DNA from: Littorina saxatilis
Lineage: Eukaryota > Mollusca > Gastropoda > Littorinimorpha > Littorinidae
Length of the DNA stretch: 64,000 nucleotides
Assembly (NCBI RefSeq): GCF_037325665.1
Contig: NC_090249.1
Span: 60,929,452-60,993,451, forward strand
Direction of reading: 5' to 3'
Position numbers and translations under genes: made by a program. Of the stretch, positions 1-12,962 are shown in pieces. The stretch's first letter is position 1. Every line of letters begins with the position of its first letter. The notes beneath the pieces were generated by a model, which ran no database searches, was not told the origin of the DNA, and saw only the letters and a list, made by a program, of their open reading frames with translations.

Positions 1-299
1 GACAATAGCATTTACAAGTCATAGCAATGATGATCACGATTTCCAAAATGCTTCCAGCTATTTTACCCATATATAAAATCTCGACAACCTTTCACAAAAT
101 GGGGACATCTTGTGATATGCACACTTTGCAGCTTGGAATCGTTTTAGCACAGTGATTACCTTGCGATCAGCGGTTACCGTCGTGTGGATGCGCGCGTGCG
201 TGTCTGACTTGATATGAAGGGACAGAGGGAGAGAGAGAGAAGGGGGGAAGGGAGGTTACATGTGTTTAAATCACGATTTAGGCATTATACAAAAATAAA

Positions 300-305
300 T
301 ATTTT

Positions 306-346
<41 letters not shown>

Positions 347-473
347 CGGAGAGAGAGAGAGAGACACACACACACAGACGGACAGAGAGAGGAGACAGAC
401 GGACAGAGAGAGGAGACAGACGGACAGAGAGAGGAGACAGACGGACAGAGAGAGACAGACGGACAGACAGACT

Positions 474-531
<58 letters not shown>
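300..531. repeat. AG/ACAG microsatellite cluster
   Basis: Long AG dinucleotide tracts (about 310-345 and 477-531) flank repeats of the GGAGACAGACGGACAGAGAG type. Related ACAG repeats continue to about 672. All reading frames here translate to RERE or SLSL strings, so no coding is inferred. Confidence 0.9.
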
Positions 532-534
<3 letters not shown>

Positions 535-917
535 GTTACGCGATTTAGACGTAATATACAGATAAATATTTGATTACGAGAGAAAACTAGATATTTGATT
601 GAGAGAGACAGACTGAGGCAGAGAGACACAGAGAGACACAGACAGACACAGACAGACAGACAGACAGACGGAGATCGTGTGCGCCTGCTTCTCAACTGCA
701 CGTGTACTTGCGAGCGCGTGTCGAAAGGCTTGGGAGTAATCTGCAAGACCTCTTTTCATAAGTAAAGCTCTACGTGTCACAGTCTAGTCTTACAATATTA
801 CGCCAAGAACATGATTGCCCGGGCAGGCTTTCAGACACACATTGAGTATTTCGTGACGGTCTGCGTTTTAAAGGTTCAGTCTTTCTGGCGATCGTGAGTA
901 CCGCCACAATCATGCTA

Positions 918-1098
918 CAGTGGAACCCCTTATTTAAGACCCCCCCCCCCCAATTTAAGACTCCCTCCCTTTTAAGACCTTGTTTTCTCAGACTTTCTGT
1001 TCATAACATCTGTAAAATTACCTCCATTTTAAGACTCCCTCCTTTTTAAGACCTGATTTTCTCCGATTGTTGGAGGTCTTAAACGGGGGGTTCCACAG
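918..1098. mobile_element. pogo/Tigger-like MITE, copy 1
   Basis: The left end CAGTGGAACCCC follows a TA dinucleotide. The right end is its imperfect inverse (GGGGGGTTCCACAG). Internally the motif TTTAAGACC or TTAAGACTCCCTCC recurs near both ends in inverted orientation. The end sequence CAGTGRAACCC matches the ends of the Tigger element at 50,870-55,280, so this is probably a short non-autonomous member of a related pogo lineage. Further copies lie near 11,562 and 47,457. Confidence 0.6.
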
Positions 1099-1187
1099 GG
1101 ACACATGCTCAAAATCAACTGCTGTTTGAGTGCAAGCTCACCACTGGCTAGCTTTGTCGTGGCTCTCAGGCATAAATTATATGGACT

Positions 1188-1976
1188 CTAACTTGAAGTG
1201 TTCCACTTTTGAACACCGTTTCTGTAACCCGTTTTGAACACCGTTTCTGTAACCCGTTTTGAACACCGTTTCTGTAACCCGTTTTGAACACCGTTTCTGT
1301 AACCCGTTTTGTACACCGTTTCTGTAACCAGTTTTGAACACCGTTTCTGCAACCCGTTTTGAACACCGTTTCTGTAACCCGTTTTGAACACCGTTTATGT
1401 AACCCGTTTTGAATACCGTTTCTGTAACCCGTTTTGAACACCGTTTCTGTAACCCGTTTTGAACACCGTTTCTGTAACCCGTTTTGAACACCGTTTCTGT
1501 AACCCGTTTTGAACACCGTTTCTGTAACCCGTTTTGAACACCGTTTCTGTAACCCGTTTTGAACACCGTTTCTGTAACCCGTTTTGAACACCGTTTCTGT
1601 AACCCGTTTTGAACACCGTTTCTGTAACCCGTTTTGAACACCGTTTCTGTAACCCGTTTTGAACAACGTTTCGGTAACCCGTTTTGAACACCGTTTCTGT
1701 AACCCGTTTTGAACACCGTTTCTGTAACCCGTTTTGAACACCGTTTCTGTAACCCGTTTTGAACACCGTTTCTGTAACCCGTTTTGAACACCGTTTCTGT
1801 AACCCGTTTTGAACAACGTTTCTGTAACCCGTTTTGAACACCGTTTCTGTAACCCGTTTTGAACACCGTTTCTGTAACCCGTTTTGAACACCGTTTCTGT
1901 AACCCGTTTTGAACACCGTTTCTGTAACCCGTTTTGAACACCGTTTCTGTAACCCGTTTTGAACACCGTTCCTGTG
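1188..1976. repeat. 25-bp minisatellite, about 31 copies
   Basis: The unit is GAACACCGTTTCTGTAACC plus CGTTTT, 25 bp, tandem with scattered single-base variants. Because 25 is not a multiple of three and the unit lacks stops, three minus-strand frames stay open. Those ORFs are artefacts of the repeat. Confidence 0.95.
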
Positions 1977-2283
1977 TGCGTGCACATGCTGACTAGACAA
2001 ATGGCTGAATGCATGAAGTGATACATCTTTTAATGACCCGCATTACCGCCGGCGCATCACGATCGTCAGTCATTAAAGAGCGTGAAAGCACAAATACATG
2101 CGCGAGATCATCCGCTTACACTCTGCAGCTTAGTCTTTACAGCTGAATATATTCACAGATATAAATCTATCTATGTTATATATTCAAGCTTCCAAAAAGA
2201 TGCGAACGCAGCACATTGTTTCCTCGAGGTCAATTTTGAACTTCAAAAAGGCAAACCTAGCAGCTAACAAATATAACGTGTCT

Positions 2284-2396
2284 GTTTGCTATTGTGTGCT
2301 ATTGTGTGCTATTGTTTGCTATTGTTTGCTATTGTTTGCTATTGTGTGCTATTGTTTGCTATTGTGTGCTATTGTTTGCTATTGTTTGCTTTTAGT
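2284..2396. repeat. 10-bp minisatellite, about 11 copies
   Basis: Tandem ATTGTGTGCT / ATTGTTTGCT units. No coding role seen. Confidence 0.9.
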
Positions 2397-2648
2397 TGTC
2401 AACATTTTTGTGTCTTAGTTTTAGCAGGGACAGATTGAAAGACCTAAAATCTCTATCCAGGAAAATTTCAAAAAGCATGTTTGTACTTGTGCTGTTCTTG
2501 TCTTGGTGAGTACATGATTCTTTTGTTTTTCAATATTATCGTTACCAATATGTACCTGTCATGACAGGCTACCTACCACGTAGGGCCACTATTGGCTGGT
2601 CTCAAGGGTGTCCTTTCATCACAGGCACCACGGACATAATATGTCATT

Positions 2649-5600
2649 CCAAGAGGTGGGAGACTCCACGATGGTCGACCCACGCGCTCTCCATGCTCCA
2701 AGAGGTGGGAGACTCCACGATGGTCGACCCACGCGCTCTCCATGCTCCAAGAGGTGGGAGACTCCACGATGGTCGACCCACGCGCTCTCCATGCTCCAAG
2801 AGGTGGGAGACTCCACGTTGGTCGACCCACGCGCTCTCCATGCTCCAAGAGGTGGGAGACTCCACGATGGTCGACCCACGCGCTCTCCATTCTCCAAGAG
2901 GAGGGAGACTCCACGATGGTCGACCCACGCGCTCTCCATGCTCCAAGAGGTGGGAGACTCCACGATGGTCGACCCACGCGCTCTCCATTCTCCAAGAGGT
3001 GGGAGACTCCCCGTTGGTCGACCCACGCGCTCTCCATGCTCCAAGAGGTGGGAGACTCCACGATGGTCGACCCACGCGCTCTCCATTCTCCAAGAGGTGG
3101 GAGACTCCACGATGGTCGACCCACGCGCTCTCCATGCTCCAAGAGGTGGTAGACTCCACGTTGGTCGACCCACGCGCTCTCCATGCTCCTAGAGGTGGGA
3201 GACTCCACGTTGGTCGACCCACGCGCTCTCCATGCTCCAAGAGGTGGGAGACTCCACGATGGTCGACCCACGCGCTCCCCATGCTCCAAGAGGTGGGAGA
3301 CTCCACGATGGTCGACCCACGCGCTCTCCATGCTCCAAGAGGTGGGAGACTCCACGATGGTCGACCCACGCGCTCCCCATGCTCCAAGAGGTGGGAGACT
3401 CCACGTTGGTCGACCCACGCGCTCTCCATGCTCCAAGAGGTGGGAGACTCCACGATGGTCGACCCACGCGCTCTCCATGCTCCAAGAGGTGGGAGACTCC
3501 ACGATGGTCGACCCACGCGCTCTCCATGCTCCAAGAGGTGGGAGACTCCACGATGGTCGACCCACGCGCTCTCCATGCTCCAAGAGGTGGGAGACTCCAC
3601 GTTGGTCGACCCACGCGCTCTCCATGCTCCAAGAGGTGGGAGACTCCACGATGGTCGACCCACGCGCTCTCCATTCTCCAAGAGGTGGGAGACTCCACGT
3701 TGGTCGACCCACGCGCTCTCCATGCTCCAAGAGGTGGGAGACTCCACGATGGTCGACCCACGCGCTCTCCATGCTCCAAGAGGTGGGAGACTCCACGTTG
3801 GTCGACCCACCCGCTCCCCATGCTCCAAGAGGTGGGAGACTCCACGATGGTCGACCCACGCGCTCTCCATGCTCCTAGAGGTGGGAGACTTCACGATGGT
3901 CGACCCACGCGCTCTCCATGCTCCTAGAGGTGGTAGACTCCACGTTGGTCGACCCACGCGCTCTCCATGCTCCAAGAGGTGGGAGACTCCACGATGGTCG
4001 ACCCACGCGCTCTCCATGCTCCAAGAGGTGGGAGACTCCACGATGGTCGACCCACGCGCTCTCCATGCTCCAAGAGGTGGGAGACTCCACGTTGGTCGAC
4101 CCACGCGCTCTCCATGCTCCAAGAGGTGGGAGACTCCACGATGGTCGACCCACGCGCTCTCCATTCTCCAAGAGGTGGGAGACTCCACGATGGTCGACCC
4201 ACGCGCTCTCCATGCTCCAAGAGGTGGGAGACTCCACGATGGTCGACCCACGCGCTCTCCATGCTCCAAGAGGTGGGAGACTCCACGATGGTCGACCCAC
4301 GCGCTCTCCATTCTCCAAGAGGTGGGAGACTCCACGATGGTCGACCCACGCGCTCTCCATGCTCCAAGAGGTGGGAGACTCCACGTTGGTCGACCCACGC
4401 GCTCTCCATGCTCCAAGAGGAGGGGGACTCCACGATGGTCGACCCACGCGCTCTCCATGCTCCAAGAGGTGGGAGACTCCACGTTGGTCGACCCACGCGC
4501 TCTCCATGCTCCAAGAGGTGGGAGACTCCACGATGGTCGACCCACGCGCTCTCCATGCTCCAAGAGGTGGGAGACTCCACGATGGTCGACCCACGCGCTC
4601 TCCATTCTCCAAGAGGTGGGAGACTCCACGATGGTCGACCCACGCGCTCCCCATGCTCCAAGAGGTGGGAGACTCCACGATGGTCGACCCACGCGCTCTC
4701 CATGCTCCAAGAGGTGGGAGACTCCACGTTGGTCGACCCACGCGCTCTCCATGCTCCTAGAGGTGGGAGACTCCACGTTGGTCGACCCACGCGCTCTCCA
4801 TGCTCCTAGAGGTGGGAGACTCCACGTTGGTCGACCCACGCGCTCTCCATTCTCCAAGAGGTGGGAGACTCCACGATGGTCGACCCACGCGCTCTCCATG
4901 CTCCAAGAGGTGGGAGACTCCACGATGGTCGACCCACGCGCTCTCCATGCTCCAAGAGGTGGGAGACTCCACGATGGTCGACCCACGCGCTCTCCATGCT
5001 CCAAGAGGTGGGAGACTCCACGTTGGTCGACCCACGCGCTCTCCATGCTCCAAGAGGTGGGAGACTCCACGATGGTCGACCCACGCGCTCTCCATTCTCC
5101 AAGAGGTGGGAGACTCCACGTTGGTCGACCCACGCGCTCTCCATGCTCCAAGAGGTGGGAGACTCCACGATGGTCGACCCACGCGCTCTCCATGCTCCAA
5201 GAGGTGGGAGACTCCACGATGGTCGACCCACCCGCTCCCCATGCTCCAAGAGGTGGGAGACTCCACGATGGTCGACCCACGCGCTCTCCATGCTCCTAGA
5301 GGTGGGAGACTTCACGATGGTCGACCCACGCGCTCTCCATGCTCCAAGAGGGGGGAGACTCCACGATGGTCGACCCACGCGCTCTCCATGCTCCAAGAGG
5401 TGGGAGACTCCACGATGGTCGACCCACGCGCTCTCCATGCTCCAAGAGGTGGGAGACTCCACGATGGTCGACCCACGCGCTCTCCATGCTCCAAGAGGTG
5501 GGAGACTCCACGATGGTCGACCCACGCGCTCTCCATGCTCCAAGAGGTGGGAGACTCCACGTTGGTCAACCCACGCGCTCTCCATGCTCCAAGAGGTGGG

Positions 5601-8600
5601 AGACTCCACGATGGTCGACCCACGCGCTCTCCATTCTCCAAGAGGTGGGAGACTCCACGTTGGTCGACCCACGCGCTCTCCATTCTCCAAGAGGTGGGAG
5701 ACTCCACGTTGGTCGACCCACGCGCTCTCCATTCTCCAAGAGGTGGGAGACTCCACGATGGTCGACCCACGCGCTCTCCATGCTCCAAGAGGTGGGAGAC
5801 TCCACGATGGTCGACCCACGCGCTCTCCATGCTCCAAGAGGTGGGAGACTCCACGATGGTCGACCCACGCGCTCTCCATGCTCCAAGAGGTGGGAGACTC
5901 CACGTTGGTCGACCCACGCGCTCTCCATGCTCCAAGAGGTGGGAGACTCCACGATGGTCGACCCACGCGCTCTCCATGCTCCTAGAGGTGGGAGACTCCA
6001 CGTTGGTCGACCCACGCGCTCTCCATGCTCCAAGAGGTGGGAGACTCCACGATGGTCGACCCACGCGCTCTCCATGCTCCAAGAGGTGGGAGACTCCACG
6101 ATGGTCGACCCACCCGCTCCCCATGCTCCAAGAGGTGGGAGACTCCACGATGGTCGACCCACGCGCTCTCCATGCTCCTAGAGGTGGGAGACTTCACGAT
6201 GGTCGACCCACGCGCTCTCCATGCTCCTAGAGGTGGTAGACTCCACGTTGGTCGACCCACGCGCTCTCCATGCTCCAAGAGGTGGGAGACTCCACGATGG
6301 TCGACCCACGCGCTCTCCATGCTCCAAGAGGTGGGAGACTCCACGATGGTCGACCCACGCACTCTCCATGCTCCAAGAGGTGGGAGACTCCACGTTGGTC
6401 GACCCACGCGCTCTCCATGCTCCAAGAGGTGGGAGACTCCACGATGGTCGACCCACGCGCTCTCCATTCTCCAAGAGGTGGGAGACTCCACGATGGTCGA
6501 CCCACGCGCTCTCCATGCTCCAAGAGGTGGGAGACTCCACGATGGTCGACCCACGCGCTCTCCATGCTCCAAGAGGTGGGAGACTCCACGATGGTCGACC
6601 CACGCGCTCTCCATTCTCCAAGAGGTGGGAGACTCCACGATGGTCGACCCACGCGCTCTCCATGCTCCAAGAGGTGGGAGACTCCACGTTGGTCGACCCA
6701 CGCGCTCTCCATGCTCCAAGAGGAGGGGGACTCCACGATGGTCGACCCACGCGCTCTCCATGCTCCAAGAGGTGGGAGACTCCACGTTGGTCGACCCACG
6801 CGCTCTCCATGCTCCAAGAGGTGGGAGACTCCACGATGGTCGACCCACGCGCTCTCCATGCTCCAAGAGGTGGGAGACTCCACGATGGTCGACCCACGCG
6901 CTCTCCATTCTCCAAGAGGTGGGAGACTCCACGATGGTCGACCCACGCGCTCCCCATGCTCCAAGAGGTGGGAGACTCCACGATGGTCGACCCACGCGCT
7001 CTCCATGCTCCAAGAGGTGGGAGACTCCACGTTGGTCGACCCACGCGCTCTCCATGCTCCTAGAGGTGGGAGACTCCACGTTGGTCGACCCACGCGCTCT
7101 CCATGCTCCTAGAGGTGGGAGACTCCACGTTGGTCGACCCACGCGCTCTCCATTCTCCAAGAGGTGGGAGACTCCACGATGGTCGACCCACGCGCTCTCC
7201 ATGCTCCAAGAGGTGGGAGACTCCACGATGGTCGACCCACGCGCTCTCCATGCTCCAAGAGGTGGGAGACTCCACGATGGTCGACCCACGCGCTCTCCAT
7301 GCTCCAAGAGGTGGGAGACTCCACGTTGGTCGACCCACGCGCTCTCCATGCTCCAAGAGGTGGGAGACTCCACGATGGTCGACCCACGCGCTCTCCATTC
7401 TCCAAGAGGTGGGAGACTCCACGTTGGTCGACCCACGCGCTCTCCATGCTCCAAGAGGTGGGAGACTCCACGATGGTCGACCCACGCGCTCTCCATGCTC
7501 CAAGAGGTGGGAGACTCCACGATGGTCGACCCACCCGCTCCCCATGCTCCAAGAGGTGGGAGACTCCACGATGGTCGACCCACGCGCTCTCCATGCTCCT
7601 AGAGGTGGGAGACTTCACGATGGTCGACCCACGCGCTCTCCATGCTCCAAGAGGGGGGAGACTCCACGATGGTCGACCCACGCGCTCTCCATGCTCCAAG
7701 AGGTGGGAGACTCCACGATGGTCGACCCACGCGCTCTCCATGCTCCAAGAGGTGGGAGACTCCACGATGGTCGACCCACGCGCTCTCCATGCTCCAAGAG
7801 GTGGGAGACTCCACGATGGTCGACCCACGCGCTCTCCATGCTCCAAGAGGTGGGAGACTCCACGTTGGTCAACCCACGCGCTCTCCATGCTCCAAGAGGT
7901 GGGAGACTCCACGATGGTCGACCCACGCGCTCTCCATTCTCCAAGAGGTGGGAGACTCCACGTTGGTCGACCCACGCGCTCTCCATTCTCCAAGAGGTGG
8001 GAGACTCCACGTTGGTCGACCCACGCGCTCTCCATTCTCCAAGAGGTGGGAGACTCCACGATGGTCGACCCACGCGCTCTCCATGCTCCAAGAGGTGGGA
8101 GACTCCACGATGGTCGACCCACGCGCTCTCCATGCTCCAAGAGGTGGGAGACTCCACGATGGTCGACCCACGCGCTCTCCATGCTCCAAGAGGTGGGAGA
8201 CTCCACGTTGGTCGACCCACGCGCTCTCCATGCTCCAAGAGGTGGGAGACTCCACGATGGTCGACCCACGCGCTCTCCATGCTCCTAGAGGTGGGAGACT
8301 CCACGTTGGTCGACCCACGCGCTCTCCATGCTCCAAGAGGTGGGAGACTCCACGATGGTCGACCCACGCGCTCTCCATGCTCCAAGAGGTGGGAGACTCC
8401 ACGATGGTCGACCCACCCGCTCCCCATGCTCCAAGAGGTGGGAGACTCCACGATGGTCGACCCACGCGCTCTCCATGCTCCTAGAGGTGGGAGACTTCAC
8501 GATGGTCGACCCACGCGCTCTCCATGCTCCTAGAGGTGGTAGACTCCACGTTGGTCGACCCACGCGCTCTCCATGCTCCAAGAGGTGGGAGACTCCACGA

Positions 8601-11382
8601 TGGTCGACCCACGCGCTCTCCATGCTCCAAGAGGTGGGAGACTCCACGATGGTCGACCCACGCGCTCTCCATGCTCCAAGAGGTGGGAGACTCCACGTTG
8701 GTCGACCCACGCGCTCTCCATGCTCCAAGAGGTGGGAGACTCCACGATGGTCGACCCACGCGCTCTCCATTCTCCAAGAGGTGGGAGACTCCACGATGGT
8801 TGACCCACGCGCTCTCCATGCTCCAAGAGGTGGGAGACTCCACGATGGTCGACCCACGCGCTCTCCATTCTCCAAGAGGTGGGAGACTCCACGATGGTCG
8901 ACCCACGCGCTCTCCATTCTCCAAGAGGTGGGAGACTCCACGATGGTCGACCCACGCGCTCTCCATGCTCCAAGAGGTGGGAGACTCCACGATGGTCGAC
9001 ACACGCGCTCTCCATGCTCCAAGAGGTGGGAGACTCCACGTTGGTCGACCCACGCGCTCTCCATGCTCCAAGAGGTGGGAGACTCCACGATGGTCGACCC
9101 ACGCGCTCTCCATGCTCCAAGAGGTGGGAGACTCCACGTTGGTCGACCCACGCGCTCTCCATGCTCCAAGAGGTGGGAGACTCCACGATGGTCGACCCAC
9201 GCGCTCTCCATGCTCCTAGAGGTGGGAGACTTCACGATGGTCGACCCACGCGCTCTCCATGCTCCTAGAGGTGGTAGACTCCACGTTGGTCGACCCACGC
9301 GCTCTCCATGCTCCAAGAGGTGGGAGACTCCACGATGGTCGACACACGCGCTCTCCATGCTCCAAGAGGTGGGAGACTCCACGATGGTCGACCCACGCGC
9401 TCTCCATGCTCCAAGAGGTGGGAGACTCCACGTTGGTCGACCCACGCGCTCTCCATGCTCCAAGAGGTGGGAGACTCCACGATGGTCGACCCACGCGCTC
9501 TCCATTCTCCAAGAGGTGGGAGACTCCACGATGGTCGACCCACGCGCTCTCCATGCTCCAAGAGGTGGGAGACTCCACGTTGGTCGACCCACGCGCTCTC
9601 CATGCTCCAAGAGGTGGGAGACTCCACGATGGTCGACCCACGCGCTCTCCATGCTCCAAGAGGTGGGAGACTCCACGTTGGTCGACCCACGCGCTCTCCA
9701 TGCTCCAAGAGGTGGGAGACTCCACGATGGTCGACCCACGCGCTCTCCATGCTCCAAGAGGTGGGAGACTCCACGTTGGTCGACCCACGCGCTCTCCATG
9801 CTCCAAGAGGTGGGAGACTCCACGATGGTCGACCCACGCGCTCTCCATTCTCCAAGAGGTGGGAGACTCCACGATGGTCGACCCACGCGCTCTCCATTCT
9901 CCAAGAGGTGGGAGACTCCACGATGGTCGACCCACGCGCTCTCCATGCTCCAAGAGGTGGGAGACTCCACGATGGTCGACCCACGCGCTCCCCATGCTCC
10001 AAGAGGTGGGAGACTCCACGATGGTCGACCCACGCGCTCTCCATGCTCCAAGAGGTGGGAGACTCCACGTTGGTCGACCCACGCGCTCTCCATGCTCCAA
10101 GAGGTGGGAGACTCCACGATGGTCGACCCACGCGCTCTCCATGCTCCAAGAGGTGGGAGACTCCACGATGGTCGACCCACGCGCTCTCCATGCTCCAAGA
10201 GGTGGGAGACTCCACGATGGTCGACCCACGCGCTCTCCATGCTCCAAGAGGTGGGAGACTCCACGATGGTCGACCCACGCGCTCTCCATGCTCCAAGAGG
10301 TGGGAGACTCCACGATGGTCGACCCACGCGCTCTCCATGCTCCGAGAGGTGGGAGACTCCACGATGGTCGACCCACGCGCTCTCCATGCTCCAAGAGGTG
10401 GGAGACTCCACGTTGGTCGACCCACGCGCTCTCCATGCTCCAAGAGGTGGGAGACTCCACGTTGGTCGACCCACGCGCTCTCCATTCTCCAAGAGGTGGG
10501 AGACTCCACGTTGGTCGACCCACGCGCTCTCCATGCTCCAAGAGGTGGGAGACTCCACGATGGTCGACCCACGCGCTCTCCATGCTCCTAAGAGGTGGGA
10601 GACTCCACGATGGTCGACCCACGCGCTCTCCATGCTCCAAGAGGTGGGAGACTCCACGTTGGTCGACCCACGCGCTCTCCATGCTCCAAGAGGTGGGAGA
10701 CTCCACGATGGTCGACCCACGCGCTCTCCATGCTCCAAGAGGTGGGAGACTCCACGTTGGTCGACCCACGCGCTCTCCATGCTCCAAGAGGTGGGAGACT
10801 CCACGATGGTCGACCCACGCGCTCTCCATGCTCCAAGAGGTGGGAGACTCCACGTTGGTCGACCCACGCGCTCTCCATGCTCCAAGAGGTGGGAGACTCC
10901 ACGATGGTCGACCCACGCGCTCTCCATTCTCCAAGAGGTGGGAGACTCCACGATGGTCGACCCACGTGCTCTCCATTCTCCAAGAGGTGGGAGACTCCAC
11001 GATGGTCGACCCACGCGCTCTCCATGCTCCAAGAGGTGGGAGACTCCACGATGGTCGACCCACGCGCTCTCCATGCCCCAAGAGGTGGGAGACTCCACGT
11101 TGGTCGACCCACGCGCTCTCCATGCTCCAAGAGGTGGGAGACTCCACGATGGTCGACCCACGCGCTCTCCATGCTCCAAGAGGTGGGAGACTCCACGATG
11201 GTCGACCCACGCGCTCTCCATGCTCCAAGAGGTGGGAGACTCCACGATGGTATGGTCGACCCACGCGCTCTCCATGCTCCAAGAGGTGGGAGACTCCACG
11301 ATGGTCGACCCACGCGCTCTCCATGCTCCAAGAGGTGGGAGACTCCACGATGGTCGACCCACGCGCTCTCCATTCTCCAAGA
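2649..11382. repeat. 49-bp satellite-like array, about 178 copies
   Basis: The unit runs CCAAGAGGTGGGAGACTCC, then ACGATGGTCGACCCACGC, then GCTCTCCATGCT, totalling 49 bp. Common variants are CGATGG/CGTTGG, CCATGCT/CCATTCT and CCAAGAGG/CCTAGAGG. Each unit carries the palindrome GGTCGACC. The unit lacks stops in most frames and 49 is 1 modulo 3, so very long ORFs appear on both strands in all phases; none has non-repetitive coding content. The phase breaks near 10,589 (one extra base) and near 11,250 (five extra bases, TATGG). Unique sequence flanks both ends. Confidence 0.97.
3870..8475. repeat. 2,303-bp higher-order duplication inside the 49-bp array
   Basis: Rare unit variants recur exactly 2,303 bp (47 units) apart: GAGACTTCACG near 3,887, 6,190 and 8,493; AGGAGGGGGACTCC near 4,420 and 6,723; GGTCAACCC near 5,567 and 7,870; GAGGGGGGAGAC near 5,348 and 7,651. 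The two blocks (about 3,870-6,172 and 6,173-8,475) look almost identical. One difference I saw is GCACTCT near 6,360 against GCGCTCT in the other block. A partial third copy starts near 8,476 and diverges within a few hundred bases. Confidence 0.85.
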
Positions 11383-11561
11383 CCCTCACTTGGCGTCCAA
11401 GCTGCCAAAGAAAGCGAGAGAAGGGGAACAACATTAGGCACTTTCAAAACGAGCTTGTGTGAGAACACCTTACGATGCGTGTCGTCAGCACAAAGAGTGA
11501 GTAACTGACCTTTGATATTAAACGTCTGTGTATGACCAATGTTGGGACACGTTTATTAATA

Positions 11562-11751
11562 CAGGGGAACCCCCTTTTAAGACCTCCAAAAATCTGAAGA
11601 AAGTAAACCAGGTGTTGATAAGGAGGGAGTCTTAAAATGGGGGTTCATTTACACAGGCTATGAACAGAAAGTTTGAGAAAAACCGGGTCTTAAAAGGAAT
11701 GGAGTCTTAAATTGGGGGGGGGGGGTATCTTAAAACAGGGGTTTCATTGTG
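11562..11751. mobile_element. pogo/Tigger-like MITE, copy 2
   Basis: Begins with CAGGGGAACCCCC after TA and ends in an imperfect inverse (GGGGTTTCATTG) followed by TGTA. Internal TTAAGACC and GAGTCTTAAA motifs match the copy at 918-1,098. A G-homopolymer lies near the right end. Confidence 0.55.
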
Positions 11752-11774
11752 TAAGGAGAGATGATGATGCCTTC

Positions 11775-11957
11775 ATGTATGGGTGTTATCCAAGCCTGCG
11801 ACTTGGCTTGGGATCATCAAGGCGGTCACGGGGGTGTTTGGACACCGAAGAGTTTCTGCACAAAGTTGAACCCGGGTTCGAGTCCACGGCGATCGCGACG
11901 AACAGGTATTAAAGCCAGGGCTGCATCAGCTGAGCTACGTCACCCCCACACCGCAAG
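11775..11957 (-). mobile_element. tRNA-derived SINE fragment
   Basis: On the minus strand the head reads GTGGGGGTGACGTAGCTCAG, an A-box-like tRNA start, followed by a degenerate B-box region (CTCGAACCCGGGTTC). The body shares GGTGTTTGGACACCGA with the SINE at 48,064-48,405. It is shorter than the full copies and no target duplication was found. Confidence 0.55.
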
Positions 11958-12597
11958 AAGAACGTGTCACCTGCTGGAATTTGTTACAACACTAATAATT
12001 TGCCGTCAGCGTGTCACTGATGTTGCTGAAATACGAACATACTTGGGGGAAAAAACTCGAACGAAGACGGAAAAGTCACAGCTGAATAATCGATTGGCTT
12101 ATAAACTCGCATTGAACCCGTGTACACTTTACAACACCAATCAATCTCACGTCTCGTGGAGTACATCAGTTTTCAAATTCCAACTCCTGTATTGACGATC
12201 ACTGCAGCGTCTGACAAATCTGCGCTGCATCTTTTTTTTTTTTCTCCTATGGAAGAAATCTGCGCTGCATCTTTTTTTTCTCCTATGGGAGAAAACAAAA
12301 GTTCGATTTATTATATACCATTTTTTTCTTTGTGGGGGGGGGGGGGGGGGGGGGGGGGCGAGCTTTTACGCCCTCACAAGTAAATTACTTCTTAGGGACA
12401 TACATGTGATGATATGCTAAAGGAAAAACTTAAGTGAGATATATATGTTTATATACTACTGCGGTTTGGTCTGCCATGATGCCCCTGTCACGTAACGATC
12501 GATCTGCGCGCCCCCTGGGGTCTGTCGCCTGGCATGATGATTGATTGGCCGCTGATCCTCTTCGCGCCAACAACGTCTGGAAGTCTCCACTCAACCT
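11958..12597. other. non-coding stretch with short duplications and a G tract
   Basis: Contains a duplicated segment (TCTGCGCTGCATC followed by a T-run, near 12,218-12,294) and a roughly 20-base G homopolymer near 12,338-12,358. No gene seen. Confidence 0.6.
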
Positions 12598-12900
12598 TTG
12601 GGTGTTCCGGGCTGGCCGAAACTTGACCTTATAATTATGCCTCGCAGTCAAGAGGTGGGTGCTGTGTTTGTGCAGTTTTGGCTGAGCGATGCACTTTTGT
12701 TTTTGGAGGTTGGGAGGTTGTGTGTATCGAAATCAAGGGAAAATAACGGGGGAAAGGTCGAAGAAGATAATGACAATGAGGAGGGGATAGTTCAAGCGAT
12801 TGAAATACTGAAAAAGCAAGAAGAGGATTCATTTGAATTGTTTCTTAAAGGCCAAAAATCAGACGCCAAATCAACTGGTATGGTACAACTGTTCTCGTGA
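12598..12900 (+). CDS. possible short ORF, unrecognised (100 codons)
   Basis: An open frame runs to a TGA at 12,898. The second half is acidic and lysine-rich (EEDNDNEEGIVQAIEILKKQ) and has a more protein-like composition than the surrounding repeats. A better start context is the ATG near 12,637 (MPRSQEV). No domain is recognised, no splice partner is evident, and the flanks are repeat-rich. It could equally be chance or the remnant of an element. Confidence 0.15.
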   Translation: MGVPGWPKLDLIIMPRSQEVGAVFVQFWLSDALLFLEVGRLCVSKSRENNGGKVEEDNDNEEGIVQAIEILKKQEEDSFELFLKGQKSDAKSTGMVQLFS

Positions 12901-12962
12901 TCAAAGCATCACTCTCTAACGTTCACAAAAACGGCTGAGCTTTGCATACTTTCTACATTTTG

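Noticed and set aside
214-780. ORFs of RERERE / SLSLSL type
   Set aside because: Pure AG/CT microsatellite translation.
1166-2026. Overlapping minus-strand ORFs of about 200-290 codons
   Set aside because: Artefact of the stop-free 25-bp minisatellite; translations are cyclic versions of one another.
2561-11508. Very long ORFs (up to about 1,050 codons) on both strands
   Set aside because: They are produced by a stop-free 49-bp repeat whose length is not a multiple of three. The same peptide blocks appear in every frame and strand, with no non-repetitive domain.
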